From an uncultured Alistipes sp. (GTDB taxonomy: Bacteria > Bacteroidota > Bacteroidia > Bacteroidales > Rikenellaceae), in the NCBI GenBank assembly GCA_900553175.1, contig USCH01000002.1:1-64000 (forward strand): a stretch of DNA of 64,000 nucleotides. Direction: 5' to 3'. The position numbers and the translations under genes were made by a program. The notes beneath the pieces are model-generated. The model searched no databases and had not been told where the DNA came from. It saw nothing but the letters and a program-made list of their open reading frames with translations. Of the stretch, positions 15,965-24,869 are shown piece after piece (position 1 is the stretch's first letter; each line of letters begins with the position of its first letter).

Positions 15965-18001
15965 ATGAACTCAGTTCCACGATCCGTTTCCGGCCTGCTG
16001 CGCACCACCGCGGCGCTGCTCTTCGCCTCGGCGCTGCTGAGCCGCTGCGCCAGCATGATGACCCCTACGGGCGGTCCGCGCGACACGCTGCCTCCGGTCA
16101 TCGTGCGCATGACGCCCGATAACTTCCAGACCGACCGTCCGCTGACGGGCCACGGGAAAATCTACATCGAGTTCAACGAGTTCGTGCAGCTCAAGGACCA
16201 GCAGAAGGAGTTCTTCACCTCGCCGCAGATGAAGAAGAAACCCACGCTGACGCTGCGCGGCCGCGGCGTGGTGATCCAGCTGCGCGACACGCTGCAGCCC
16301 AACACGACCTATGCGCTCAACTTCGGCAGCGCCCTGCGCGACAACAACGAGGGCAATCCGCTCAACTCGATGCGCTACGTCTTCTCGACCGGACCGGAGA
16401 TCGACTCGATGATCCTCTCGGGATATACGGCCGATGCCTACAAGGCCGATTCGGTGTCGAAATCCTTCATCTGGTTCTTCCCGGCCGATTCGGTGGAGGA
16501 TGTGGCCGAATACGACTCGACGATCTTCAAGTACAAGCCTGCGGCCATAGCCCGGGCCGAGAACAACGGCATCTTCATCGCCCAGAATCTCAAGCCCATA
16601 CCCTACCGGGTCTATGCCGTGCAGGACAAGAACGACAACCAGATGTACGAGCCCGGCAGCGACCAGGTGGGCTTCCTCGACGGTACGTGGAATCCGGCCG
16701 AGCTGCCCGACTTCGCCATCTGGTACGATTCGCTGCGCCGCTACGTCTCGGCCGAGCCGCAGCTCTACCTGCGCATGTTCACCGACCGCATGTTCCGCCG
16801 CCAGATCCTCTCGCAGAGCGAACGCCCCCTGCAGCACAAGGCCATGCTCTATTTCGGGGCGGCCCGCCCGCGGATCGAGCGCATCCGTTTCGACAGCATT
16901 CCCGACGACGGCTTCATCGTCGACCCCCAGACCGCGGGACGCGATACGCTGGCCCTGTGGTTCACCGTGCCGTCAGCCTCGCTGCCCGACACGATCCGGG
17001 GCGAGATCACCTATTTCAAGCACGATTCGCTGAACACGCTCCAGGAGGTGACCGAGCCGCTCAAGCTGGCGTGGCGGAAGATCGAGACCAAGGAGGAGGA
17101 GCGCGAACGCGAACGGCTCGAACGCGAGCGCCGCAAGGCCGAGGAGGCCGGCGAGGAGTGGGTCGAGCCCAAGAAGCCCAATCCGTTCGCCTTCAAGATG
17201 CCCACCTCGGGCGAGATCAATCCCGAGAACCATCTGACCGTCGATTTCGACTACCCGCTTGCCCGACTCGATTCGGCGGCGGTGCTGCTGACCCTGACCC
17301 GGCCCGACCAGACGGTCGAGGACGTGCCCGTGCATTTCGAGCGCGACACGGCCCAGCTGCGGCGCTGGTACGTGCGCGCCCCCTGGAAGAACGAAGGCCA
17401 GTATACGCTGACCCTGCCCGAAGGGGCGATCGAGGACATCGCCGGGTTCCGCAACGACTCGATCGTGGGCAAATACTCGGTCGCCGACCCCGAGAAGTAT
17501 GCCGTGGTGAAGATCCGCGTCAAGGGGCGCGACGACACGCATTACATCATCCAGCTGCTCGACGGCAACAATGCCCTCAAGCAGGAGCGGCGCGACGTGG
17601 TGCCGGGCGAGGTGCAGTTCAACTACGTTCCGGCCGGAGAGATCAAGTTCCGCATCATCGAGGACCGCAACGGCAACGGCAAGTGGGACACGGGCGACGT
17701 GGTGCTGCGCCGCCAGCCCGAACGGGCGGAGATGTTCGCCGACGAACGGGGCGGGGACACCTTCGCCACCAAGGCCAACTGGGAGATCGAGATCGACATG
17801 GACATGAACCGAATCTTCGCGCCGATGACCATGCAGGCCCTCACGCGGCTGCTCGACGACCGCGAGGCCCAGCGCCTGCAGCGCGAAGCCGAGAAGCGGG
17901 CCAAGGAGGGCCCCAAGAAGCAGGAGCGCGACCGCGACGAACAGAACCGCGTGAACAACAGCATGAACGCCACGGGCAACATGTTCAACACTTTCAGATA
18001 G
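15965..18001 (+). CDS. Ig-like (Big_5/SbsA) domain lipoprotein
   Basis: This 678-residue envelope protein belongs to the Bacteroidetes family with an N-terminal bacterial Ig-like domain. The signal is followed by CASMMTPTGGPRDTLPPVI (Cys near residue 28); the residue before Cys is Arg, an unusual lipobox (LSRC). The Ig-like domain covers about residues 45-150. A charged segment (EEERERERLERERRKAEEAG, about 373-392) lies midway and another near the C-terminus (RLQREAEKRAKEG). ATG 15965 is preferred over the GTG overlapping the previous stop. The role is unknown. Confidence 0.85.
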   Translation: MNSVPRSVSGLLRTTAALLFASALLSRCASMMTPTGGPRDTLPPVIVRMTPDNFQTDRPLTGHGKIYIEFNEFVQLKDQQKEFFTSPQMKKKPTLTLRGRGVVIQLRDTLQPNTTYALNFGSALRDNNEGNPLNSMRYVFSTGPEIDSMILSGYTADAYKADSVSKSFIWFFPADSVEDVAEYDSTIFKYKPAAIARAENNGIFIAQNLKPIPYRVYAVQDKNDNQMYEPGSDQVGFLDGTWNPAELPDFAIWYDSLRRYVSAEPQLYLRMFTDRMFRRQILSQSERPLQHKAMLYFGAARPRIERIRFDSIPDDGFIVDPQTAGRDTLALWFTVPSASLPDTIRGEITYFKHDSLNTLQEVTEPLKLAWRKIETKEEERERERLERERRKAEEAGEEWVEPKKPNPFAFKMPTSGEINPENHLTVDFDYPLARLDSAAVLLTLTRPDQTVEDVPVHFERDTAQLRRWYVRAPWKNEGQYTLTLPEGAIEDIAGFRNDSIVGKYSVADPEKYAVVKIRVKGRDDTHYIIQLLDGNNALKQERRDVVPGEVQFNYVPAGEIKFRIIEDRNGNGKWDTGDVVLRRQPERAEMFADERGGDTFATKANWEIEIDMDMNRIFAPMTMQALTRLLDDREAQRLQREAEKRAKEGPKKQERDRDEQNRVNNSMNATGNMFNTFR

Positions 18002-18003
18002 CC

Positions 18004-18810
18004 ATGAACTTACGACGCATCTTATACGGCATGCTCCTCGTGCTCTCCTGCGTGTCGACCCGGAATGCCGCGGCGCAGCACACGCTCGGTGTCATCGCCG
18101 GCTACGGCATGGCCAACGGCCGGCTGGAACCCCGGCAGGAGATGCGGGCGCGGTGGGGCATGTACGGCGGCGGCCTGACCTGGCGCTACTACGGACAGCA
18201 GCGGTTCGTAGGCGGCTTCGGCGTCGATCTGGAGTTCATCCAGCAGGGCTTCTCGTTCGCGCCCAACGCTTCGCAGGTCGACGACAAGAGCGAGTACCTC
18301 TACTATACGCGCAAGATCAATTCGGCGGTGCTCCCGGTGGTGTGGCAGCCCCATGTCTACTTGCTGCGCAACCACGTGCGGGTCTACCTCGAGGCCGCCG
18401 CGACCTTTTTCTACAACTTCTCGTCGACCTACGAGAACGAGGTGGCGCGCGAGCGCGGCCAGACGCCCTGGCGGGGCGACTATTCGTTCAGCGTGCCGCG
18501 CGACAACCGCTGGGGCTACGGGCTGGCGGGCGGCGGCGGCGTGGCGGTGCTTCTGGGCCGCTTCGAGCTGAACATGCGCGTGCGCTACTACTTCGGCTAT
18601 TCGGACATCGTGCGCAACCGCAACCGCTATGCCGGCAACACCACGGACGGCCCGGAGAACCCGTTCTGGGCCACGCCCCTGCGCTCGCCGCTGGACAATC
18701 TGATGATCGGCGTCGGCCTGAACTACCGCTTCAACAAGGAGGGTTTCGCTACGTGGAAACCCCGCGTCAAACGCGAGAAAAACCGCGAAGTGTTCAAATA
18801 CGGATTGTAA
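18004..18810 (+). CDS. Outer-membrane beta-barrel protein
   Basis: This 268-residue protein has a signal peptide (residues 1-24, cut after AAAQ) and alternating amphipathic strands rich in Tyr and Gly (GMYGGGLTWRYYG, FVGGFGVDLEFIQQGFSF, LNMRVRYYFGYSDIV). A strand close to the end (NLMIGVGLNYRF) is followed by a basic tail (KPRVKREKNREVFKYGL). It starts 2 bases after the Ig-like lipoprotein and probably shares its transcript. The specific barrel family is not recognised. Confidence 0.8.
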   Translation: MNLRRILYGMLLVLSCVSTRNAAAQHTLGVIAGYGMANGRLEPRQEMRARWGMYGGGLTWRYYGQQRFVGGFGVDLEFIQQGFSFAPNASQVDDKSEYLYYTRKINSAVLPVVWQPHVYLLRNHVRVYLEAAATFFYNFSSTYENEVARERGQTPWRGDYSFSVPRDNRWGYGLAGGGGVAVLLGRFELNMRVRYYFGYSDIVRNRNRYAGNTTDGPENPFWATPLRSPLDNLMIGVGLNYRFNKEGFATWKPRVKREKNREVFKYGL

Positions 18811-18821
18811 GACAAAAAGAT

Positions 18822-19160
18822 ATGGAAAACACCCGTCAACAGAAAATCGCCAAACAGATCCAGAAGGACGTGGCGGAGATCTTCCAGAAGGAGGGCGCCG
18901 CGATCGTCAGCGGATCGCTCGTCACGGTCACGGCCGTGCGCGTTTCGCCCGACTTCGGCTACGCGAAGATCTACGTGAGCGTCTTCCCGTTCGAAAACGC
19001 TCCGCGGGTGATGGAGGAGCTGGAGCGCAACAACTGGTTCGTGCGCCGCGCCCTGGGCAGCCGCATCCGCAATCAGCTGAAAAACGTGCCCGAAATCCAG
19101 TTTTTCGTCGACGACTCGCTCGAATACATCGAGCACATCGACGAGGCGCTCAAACGGTAG
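18822..19160 (+). CDS. rbfA: Ribosome-binding factor A
   Basis: The 112-residue KH-fold protein matures the 30S subunit by binding 16S rRNA near helix 1. The family pattern is seen: RQQKIAKQIQKDVAEIFQKE at the start, VTVTAVRVSPDFGYAKIYVSVF in the middle and the late motif VPEIQFFVDDSLEYIEHIDEAL. It lies between the barrel gene and the LolC/E-like permease, 11 and 24 bases away. Confidence 0.95.
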   Translation: MENTRQQKIAKQIQKDVAEIFQKEGAAIVSGSLVTVTAVRVSPDFGYAKIYVSVFPFENAPRVMEELERNNWFVRRALGSRIRNQLKNVPEIQFFVDDSLEYIEHIDEALKR

Positions 19161-19184
19161 TCCGGCCCGGAGAATCCGACGATC

Positions 19185-20393
19185 ATGCTGCCGCATCTCT
19201 TTGCCCGCCGCTATCTCTTTTCCGCTCAGTCCAGGTCGGTCGTCAACCTGATCTCGGGGCTGAGCGTGGCGGCCGTGGCGATGCCCGTGGCGGCGATGAT
19301 TATCCTGTTGTCGGTCTTCAACGGGTTCGAATCGCTCGTGCGGGCCAACTGTTCGGCTTTCGATGCCGACCTGACGATCTCGCCCCGGGAGGGGCAGAGT
19401 TTCGACGCCGGGGCGATCGACACGGCCGCCCTGCGGCGGCTCCCCGGCGTGGCGGCTCACTCCCTGGTGCTGGAGCAGAGCGCCTTGCTGGAACATGCCG
19501 GCCACCGGACCACCGCCACCGTGCGGGGCGTCGACGACGGGTACGGCGACGTGCTGCCGCTCGGCGATGCCGTCACGGCGGGCAGCGGCGAGGTGCGCAT
19601 CGGCGATCTGGAGCGGCTCGTCGTCGGTCAGGCGATGGCCCATACGCTCGGCATACGCTCGCTGGCCGACGCCGACATCCGGATCTATGCGGTGCGGCCG
19701 GGGTCGTTCTCTTCGCTGCTGCCGACGGACGGGTTCGCACGCCTCACGGTGCCCGTGGGCGGTGCCTTCACGGTCGACATGGAGAGCGAAAGCACCTATG
19801 TCCTCTCGTCGCTGAGGCTCGCGCAGCGGCTCTTCTCCCGTCCCGGGGCGGCTTCGGCGCTGCTTGTGAGGCTCGAACCGGGGGCCGATGCCGCGGCGGT
19901 GCGGCAGGCGGTCGGGCGGATCGCCGGCGAAGAGTTCCTCGTGCGGACGCGCAACGAGCTGCGCGCGTCGTTCTACCGGATCATGACCTACGAGAAGTGG
20001 GGCATCTTCTTCATCGCCTTTCTGGTGCTGGCCGTCGCCTCGTTCTCGGTGGTGGGGGCGCTGACGATGCTCGTCGTCGAGAAGCGGGACGACATCGCCA
20101 CGCTGCGTGCCCTGGGTGCCGACCGGCGTCTGGTGCGGGCTGTTTTCCGGTGCGAGGGGTGGCTCATCTGCCTGCTGGGCGGTGCGGCCGGTCTGGCGGC
20201 GGGGATGGGTGTCAGCCTGGTGCAGCAGCACTTCGGAGTGATCGAAATTCCGGCCGAGACCTTTCTGACCAAGAGTTATCCCGTGGAGTTCCGGGGCGCC
20301 GACCTGCTGGCCGTCGCCGGAGCTTTCGCGCTGGTCGCTTCGGTGCTGACGGAGCTGACCGTGCGCAGTACGATAAAAAAGAGTTTCCGATGA
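19185..20393 (+). CDS. lolE: ABC transporter permease, LolC/LolE (FtsX) family
   Basis: This 402-residue inner-membrane protein would extract lipoproteins for sorting to the outer membrane. It starts with the LolC/E signature (FARRYLFSAQSRSVVNLISGLSV) and a first helix (about residues 22-45). A periplasmic MacB-like domain (about 46-270) follows, then three FtsX helices (about 272-300, 320-350, 368-390) with VVEKRDDIATLRALGA between. Only one permease is present, with no adjacent LolD ATPase. This fits a homodimeric Bacteroidetes system; that point is inference. Confidence 0.88.
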   Translation: MLPHLFARRYLFSAQSRSVVNLISGLSVAAVAMPVAAMIILLSVFNGFESLVRANCSAFDADLTISPREGQSFDAGAIDTAALRRLPGVAAHSLVLEQSALLEHAGHRTTATVRGVDDGYGDVLPLGDAVTAGSGEVRIGDLERLVVGQAMAHTLGIRSLADADIRIYAVRPGSFSSLLPTDGFARLTVPVGGAFTVDMESESTYVLSSLRLAQRLFSRPGAASALLVRLEPGADAAAVRQAVGRIAGEEFLVRTRNELRASFYRIMTYEKWGIFFIAFLVLAVASFSVVGALTMLVVEKRDDIATLRALGADRRLVRAVFRCEGWLICLLGGAAGLAAGMGVSLVQQHFGVIEIPAETFLTKSYPVEFRGADLLAVAGAFALVASVLTELTVRSTIKKSFR

Positions 20394-21277
20394 CCCGATC
20401 CCTTTCCCGCGCCCTCCTTGCCGCCGCCCTTCTGCTTTCGGCGGCATGCGCCCGCCACAAGATCATCCCCGACGATCGGCTGGCGATGATTTTCCACGAT
20501 GCCTTTCTGGCCAATGCCTATGTCGGCAACCGGAACATACGTCTCGATTCGCTGAACCTCTACGAACCGATCTTCGCCTCCTACGGCTACACGACCGAGG
20601 ATGTGCAGTACACCATCGGCAACTTCTCCAAGCGCAAGAGCGCGCGGCTGGGCGATGTGGTCGAACGGGCGATCGCACGGCTCGAGGAGGAGGGCAAATA
20701 CTACGATCTGGAGGTGGCCGTGCTCGATACGATCGACCATGTGGCCGTGCGGACTTTCACCCGGACGGAGCATGCCGATTCGCTCATCCGCGTGGAGAAG
20801 CTGGCCGATACGGTCCGGCTGCACTTCGTTTTCGACGTGGAGCCCGGCGAATACGAGGTCGGATTCAGATACCTCGTCGATTCGCTCGACCGCAACGAAA
20901 AGGGGCTCCGCAGCAAGATGTGGCTCGAACGCCGGAACGGAACGCGGGCCCTCTTCCAGTCGCTCCCCCTGCGGCGGGGCCGGGAGGAGACGCTTTCGCG
21001 CCGTTTCGTGACCGACACCACCCACCTCAGGCTGCATGTCGCCCTGCTGGATTTTCCGGCGCCGCCGCGCCGTCCGTCGGTCGCTTTCACCGACTTCAGC
21101 GTAGTGTACAGACCCCAGGCCCGGGCGGCCGTCGAGCGGCTTTATGAAAAGCAGCTCGGAATCCGTATTTTCGCCGACGACTTCTTCGGTGCGCTGAGGC
21201 GGCAGGCCGATACGACGGCATGCGTCGGCGGCATGCGGGCCGACAGCCTCTCCGATCGTGAGAAAGATAGCCTCTAA
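20390..21277 (+). CDS. DUF4296 domain lipoprotein
   Basis: This 295-residue protein overlaps the permease stop by ATGA. A lipoprotein signal ends at Cys20 (LLSAACARHKIIPDDRLA). The DUF4296 segment (IIPDDRLAMIFHDAFLANAYV ... YGYTTEDVQYTIGNFSKRK, about residues 23-85) matches a family common in Bacteroidales. The C-terminal half is not recognised. Co-translation with the lipoprotein-sorting permease may be functional or just positional. Confidence 0.85.
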   Translation: MTRSLSRALLAAALLLSAACARHKIIPDDRLAMIFHDAFLANAYVGNRNIRLDSLNLYEPIFASYGYTTEDVQYTIGNFSKRKSARLGDVVERAIARLEEEGKYYDLEVAVLDTIDHVAVRTFTRTEHADSLIRVEKLADTVRLHFVFDVEPGEYEVGFRYLVDSLDRNEKGLRSKMWLERRNGTRALFQSLPLRRGREETLSRRFVTDTTHLRLHVALLDFPAPPRRPSVAFTDFSVVYRPQARAAVERLYEKQLGIRIFADDFFGALRRQADTTACVGGMRADSLSDREKDSL

Positions 21278-21596
21278 TCTGCTCTGGACACCGCAGGGGA
21301 TCGTCCGCCGTCCGCTTGTGACCTTCGACGCGGAGGGACGGGTCCGCTCGGTCGAAGTGTGCGACGCGCCCGACCGGGAGCCGTTCACCGAATTTTTCGC
21401 GGGTTTGATGGTGACGGGATTCCCGGCCGCCTACCGCGAGGCGTTCGACCGTCTGCGGGCCTGCGCCGATGAGCCGCTCACCGAAGCGCTCGCCCGGATC
21501 GCCGGGTGCGAAGAGGGGGTCGCGGTCGTCATTTCGGGTCTCGACTATGCGTCGATGCGGCTCACGGAGCGGTCGTCGGTCGCAAGGATCGCGTAG
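21258..21596 (+). CDS. Hypothetical protein, 112 residues
   Basis: The frame begins inside the last 20 bases of the DUF4296 gene. The N-terminus (IASNLLWTPQGIVRRPLVTFDAEGRVRSVE) resembles the small beta-sandwich cap found at the start of amidohydrolases, but no metal site follows, so no enzyme activity is claimed. Codon use fits the surroundings. The next 142 bases up to xerD hold nothing I recognise. Confidence 0.6.
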   Translation: MRKIASNLLWTPQGIVRRPLVTFDAEGRVRSVEVCDAPDREPFTEFFAGLMVTGFPAAYREAFDRLRACADEPLTEALARIAGCEEGVAVVISGLDYASMRLTERSSVARIA

Positions 21597-21738
21597 AGCG
21601 GCCCGGCGGCGGAAACGCGGCGTCGGGCGGAGCGGTATCGGACGGAAAGGTCCGGGCGATGCGGGTTTCGGTTTCCGGCGGCCCGGAGACATGGAGGGCA
21701 TCGGAGGCGGGGAAGGCGTGGAGACGGAGCGCGGCCGA

Positions 21739-22680
21739 TCACTCCTTGCCGGCGTTGATCGTCCAGCGGCCGCTGGAGAGCGGGAGGTGCTCCTCGAGCG
21801 TGCGGCGCAGGTGCGTGCGGTCGAGGTGGGTGTAGATTTCGGTGGTCGCGATGTTTTCGTGCCCCAGCATGTCCTGCACCTGACGGATGCCGGCACCGCC
21901 CTCGAGCAGGTGCGTGGCGAACGAATGGCGCAGCGTGTGGGGGCTGATCCGTTTCCCGATGCCGGCTCTTGCGGCCGCCTGCCGCAGGATGTGGAAGACC
22001 ATCACCCGCGAGAGCGGTTCGCTGCGGTTGTTCAGGAAGAGCGTGTCGCAGCTGCGCGCTTTCGCGCCCAGCTCGCGGCGGTCGTCGAGCCAGCGGTAGA
22101 TGCGTTCGCGGGCCGCGGCGCTTACGGGAACCATGCGCTGCCGGTCGCCCTTGCCCGTCACGCGCACGTACCCTTCGCCGAAAAACAGATCGTTGATCCG
22201 CAGCGACGTCAGCTCCGAAACCCGGAGCCCGCAGGAGTAGAGCAGTTCGATCATGGCGGCGTCGCGGCGCCCCTTGGGGGTCGAGGTGTCCACCGCGGCG
22301 ATGATGCGGTCGATCTCCCCGAGGGTCAGGATGTCGGGCAGGTGCCGTCCGAAGCGGGGCGTCTCGATGAATTCGGCGGGGGAGGTCTCGATGCGGTCCT
22401 CGATCATGAGAAATCCGAAAAAGCTGCGGATGCCGCTCAACGCGCGGGCCTGCGTGGCTTTCTCCATGCCGAGGTCGTAGAGCCGGGCCAGGTAGCGCTC
22501 GATCATTTCGCGTCCGACCTTGCGCGGCTCGACGTCCCACATGCGCAGGATGAAGTGGGCGAACTGTCTCAGGTCGTGCATGTACGCTTCGACGGTGTTC
22601 TCCGAGAGCCGTTTTTCCAGCTGGATGTAGGTGCGGTAGCGGCGGCCCGCATCGGCCCACTTTTTCGTATTTTCCGCCAT
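21739..22680 (-). CDS. xerD: Site-specific tyrosine recombinase XerD/XerC-like
   Basis: The 313-residue recombinase would resolve chromosome dimers at dif. A SAM-like N-terminal domain (about residues 8-95, YIQLEKRLSENTVEAYMHDL) precedes the catalytic domain. It contains R (GLRVSELTSL), H and R (SPHTLRHSFATHLLEGG), H (MLGHENIATTEIYTH) and the nucleophile Y. Unlike the integrase at 259 it is chromosomal in composition and has no attachment site nearby. It is divergent from prmA. Confidence 0.92.
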   Translation of the reverse strand: MAENTKKWADAGRRYRTYIQLEKRLSENTVEAYMHDLRQFAHFILRMWDVEPRKVGREMIERYLARLYDLGMEKATQARALSGIRSFFGFLMIEDRIETSPAEFIETPRFGRHLPDILTLGEIDRIIAAVDTSTPKGRRDAAMIELLYSCGLRVSELTSLRINDLFFGEGYVRVTGKGDRQRMVPVSAAARERIYRWLDDRRELGAKARSCDTLFLNNRSEPLSRVMVFHILRQAAARAGIGKRISPHTLRHSFATHLLEGGAGIRQVQDMLGHENIATTEIYTHLDRTHLRRTLEEHLPLSSGRWTINAGKE

Positions 22681-22709
22681 CCGGAGGTGTGCGTTTCGGG
22701 TTTTATCGT

Positions 22710-22717
22710 TAACTTTG
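22710..22717 (+). promoter_or_regulatory. -7 box of prmA-recO promoter
   Basis: TAACTTTG fits TAnnTTTG and lies 33 bases before the prmA start in the short divergent region between xerD and prmA. On the opposite strand TAACTTCG (complement near 22725-22732) is a weaker candidate for xerD. Confidence 0.6.
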
Positions 22718-22749
22718 TCCGAAGCGAAGTTACGAAAATTTACTGGGAA

Positions 22750-23574
22750 ATGGATTACGTTGCGCTCAATATTCCGGTCGCCGATGACGAGCAGGCCGAC
22801 ATTCTGACCGCCTTTCTGGCCGATTATCCGTTCGAGAGCTTCGAGACGGCCGACGGCCTGCTCAAGGCCTACATCCTGCGTGAACGGCTGGCCGACTGCA
22901 AGCCGCAGGTCGATGCGCTGCTGGCCGGACGGGGTGCGGAGGGCCGTTACATCGACATCGAGACGCAGAACTGGAATGCGTTGTGGGAACGCAATTTTCC
23001 CTCGACCGACGTCGAGGGGCGGCTGCGCATCCGCGCACCCTTCCATCCTGCGGCGCCCGAGGGCGAAATGGAGGCGGTCATCATGCCCCGCATGTCGTTC
23101 GGAACCGGGCATCACGCCACCACCTGGCTCATGGCCCGCGCGGTGCTCGATCTGGGCGTGGCCGGGAAACGCGGGCTGGACATGGGCAGCGGCACGGGGG
23201 TGCTGGCCATCGTGGCGGCCAAGTGCGGCGCCGCGCATGTCGACGCCGTGGACATCGACGACTGGGCCGACGCCAACTGCCGCGAAAACATCGTCCTGAA
23301 CGGCGTGGCCGACCGCATCGAGCCGATGCTGGGCGACGTGAGCCGCATCGCGGGGCGCCGTTACGACTTCATTCTGGCCAACATCAACCGTAACATCCTT
23401 ACGGCCGACATGCCCCGCTATGCCGCGGCGCTCGGCGAAGGCGGCGATCTGGTCATGAGCGGCTTCCTCGAAGCCGATGTCGCGGCCGTCGTCGCGGTGG
23501 GCCGGGCCGAAGGGCTCTCGTTCGTGGAGAGCGGCGCGCGCGAGGGGTGGCACTCGGTGCATCTGCGCAAATGA
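22750..23574 (+). CDS. prmA: Ribosomal protein L11 methyltransferase
   Basis: The 274-residue enzyme trimethylates ribosomal protein L11 using SAM. The C-terminal Rossmann fold shows MSFGTGHHATT (about residue 117), motif I DMGSGTGVLAIVAAKCGA (about 144-161), VDAVDID and the post-motif NINRNIL (about 212). The N-terminal substrate-binding domain is short, as in other Bacteroidetes PrmA. Its stop overlaps recO by ATGA. Confidence 0.93.
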   Translation: MDYVALNIPVADDEQADILTAFLADYPFESFETADGLLKAYILRERLADCKPQVDALLAGRGAEGRYIDIETQNWNALWERNFPSTDVEGRLRIRAPFHPAAPEGEMEAVIMPRMSFGTGHHATTWLMARAVLDLGVAGKRGLDMGSGTGVLAIVAAKCGAAHVDAVDIDDWADANCRENIVLNGVADRIEPMLGDVSRIAGRRYDFILANINRNILTADMPRYAAALGEGGDLVMSGFLEADVAAVVAVGRAEGLSFVESGAREGWHSVHLRK

Positions 23575-24296
23575 AGAGTTACAAGGGGCGCGGCGTGGTG
23601 CTCCACACGATCAAGTACGGCGATTCGTCGATGGTCGCCTATGTGCTGACCGATGTGGGCGGCCGCCGCAGCTACATGGTTCAGGGCGTGCGCAGCCGCA
23701 GCGGACGGGGGTCGAAGCTGGCGCTCTTCCAGCCGATGTTTCCCGTGGAGTTCGAGGGGCTGGAGTCGCCCCGGCAGCAGATGCACCGCTTCCGGGAGGT
23801 GCGGGCGGGGTTCGTTTTGCAGAGCCTGCCGTTCGACGTGCGCAAATCGACCGTGGCGCTCTTCATGGCCGAAGTCATTTACCGGCTCGTGCGCGAGAGC
23901 GAGCCCAACGAGGCGCTGTTCGACTTCGTGTGGGGGTCGGTGGCGGCGCTCGATGCGATGGGCGACGGCGTGGCCAACTTCCACCTCTGGTTCCTGGCGC
24001 ATCTGAGCCGGTTTCTGGGATTCAGCCCCGGCAACGGCTACATGCCGGGCGCCTGGTTCGACATCCGCGAGGGGCTCTACACCCCGGCGCTTCCGCCGCA
24101 CACCGAGGTGATGAGCCGCGAGTGCGCCCGCACGCTGCGCGACCTCTTGGAGTGCGACGTGACGCTGCTCGCCGAAATCGGCCTCAACCGCACGCAGCGG
24201 GTCGAGTTCCTCAACGCCATGCTGGTCTATTTCGGCTATCACCTCGACGCCCTCAGCGCCGTGCAGTCGGTGCGGATCCTGCGCGAAGTGTTCTGA
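23571..24296 (+). CDS. recO: DNA repair protein RecO
   Basis: The 241-residue protein acts with RecR to load RecA on SSB-coated DNA. The N-terminal OB-fold is recognisable (YKGRGVVLHTIKYGDSSMVAYVLTDVGGRRSYMVQGV), followed by a helical domain. The zinc cysteines of many RecO proteins are missing, as in other Bacteroidetes members. It is co-translated with prmA and ends before the hairpin at 24323. Confidence 0.9.
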   Translation: MKSYKGRGVVLHTIKYGDSSMVAYVLTDVGGRRSYMVQGVRSRSGRGSKLALFQPMFPVEFEGLESPRQQMHRFREVRAGFVLQSLPFDVRKSTVALFMAEVIYRLVRESEPNEALFDFVWGSVAALDAMGDGVANFHLWFLAHLSRFLGFSPGNGYMPGAWFDIREGLYTPALPPHTEVMSRECARTLRDLLECDVTLLAEIGLNRTQRVEFLNAMLVYFGYHLDALSAVQSVRILREVF

Positions 24297-24322
24297 ACGG
24301 GGCCGGGGTCCGAAAAAAATGT

Positions 24323-24347
24323 CCCCGCCGGAATCCATCCGGCGGGG
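24323..24347. terminator. Hairpin between convergent recO and lrp
   Basis: CCCCGCCGGA (24323-24332) pairs with TCCGGCGGGG (24338-24347) across loop ATCCA. An A-run at 24313-24319 becomes a U tract on the minus strand, so it may end the lrp transcript as well as recO. Confidence 0.7.
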
Positions 24348-24382
24348 CGTTGCATTGCATGGGGCCGCTCCCGCGGCCGGGG

Positions 24383-24856
24383 TCACTCCTCGATGAAGTC
24401 GACGTTGACCTGGCGCTGGAACGACTCCTGCAGCGAGATGGTCGTCTCGGTGGTCGTCACGCCCTGCAACCGCAGGATGCCGTTGAAGAGCGTGCGCATG
24501 AGGTGTTCGTTGTCCACGCAATAGAGTTTCACGAGGATGTTGCCCTTGCCCGTAACGAAGTGGCACTCGACGATTTCGGGCACCTTCTTCAGCTGGTCGA
24601 CCATGGGCTGGAGCAGCTGGGGGTCCTTGAGGGTGATGGTGATGAAGGCGCAGACGTCGAAGCCCATCATCTTGGGGTTGACCAGCAGCCGGCTGCCCAG
24701 AATGACGCCCGCCTCGTCGAGCTTGCGGATGCGCTGGTGGATGGCGGCTCCCGAAATGCCGCATTCGCGCGCGATTTCCAGGAAGGGCATGCGGGCGTTT
24801 TTGATCAGGTATTTGAGGATTTTGCGGTCGATCGCGTCCAAAGTCGTTTTTGCCAT
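24383..24856 (-). CDS. lrp: Lrp/AsnC family transcriptional regulator
   Basis: The 157-residue regulator has an N-terminal winged helix (LDAIDRKILKYLIKNARMPFLEIARECGISGAAIHQRIRKLDEAGVI, about residues 6-52) and a C-terminal RAM ligand-binding domain (about 65-150). These proteins sense amino acids as octamers. It lies 13 bases after kbl on the same strand, so an amino acid linked to threonine/glycine metabolism is a likely effector (inference). Confidence 0.92.
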   Translation of the reverse strand: MAKTTLDAIDRKILKYLIKNARMPFLEIARECGISGAAIHQRIRKLDEAGVILGSRLLVNPKMMGFDVCAFITITLKDPQLLQPMVDQLKKVPEIVECHFVTGKGNILVKLYCVDNEHLMRTLFNGILRLQGVTTTETTISLQESFQRQVNVDFIEE

Positions 24857-24869
24857 GGGTGAAGGGGTG

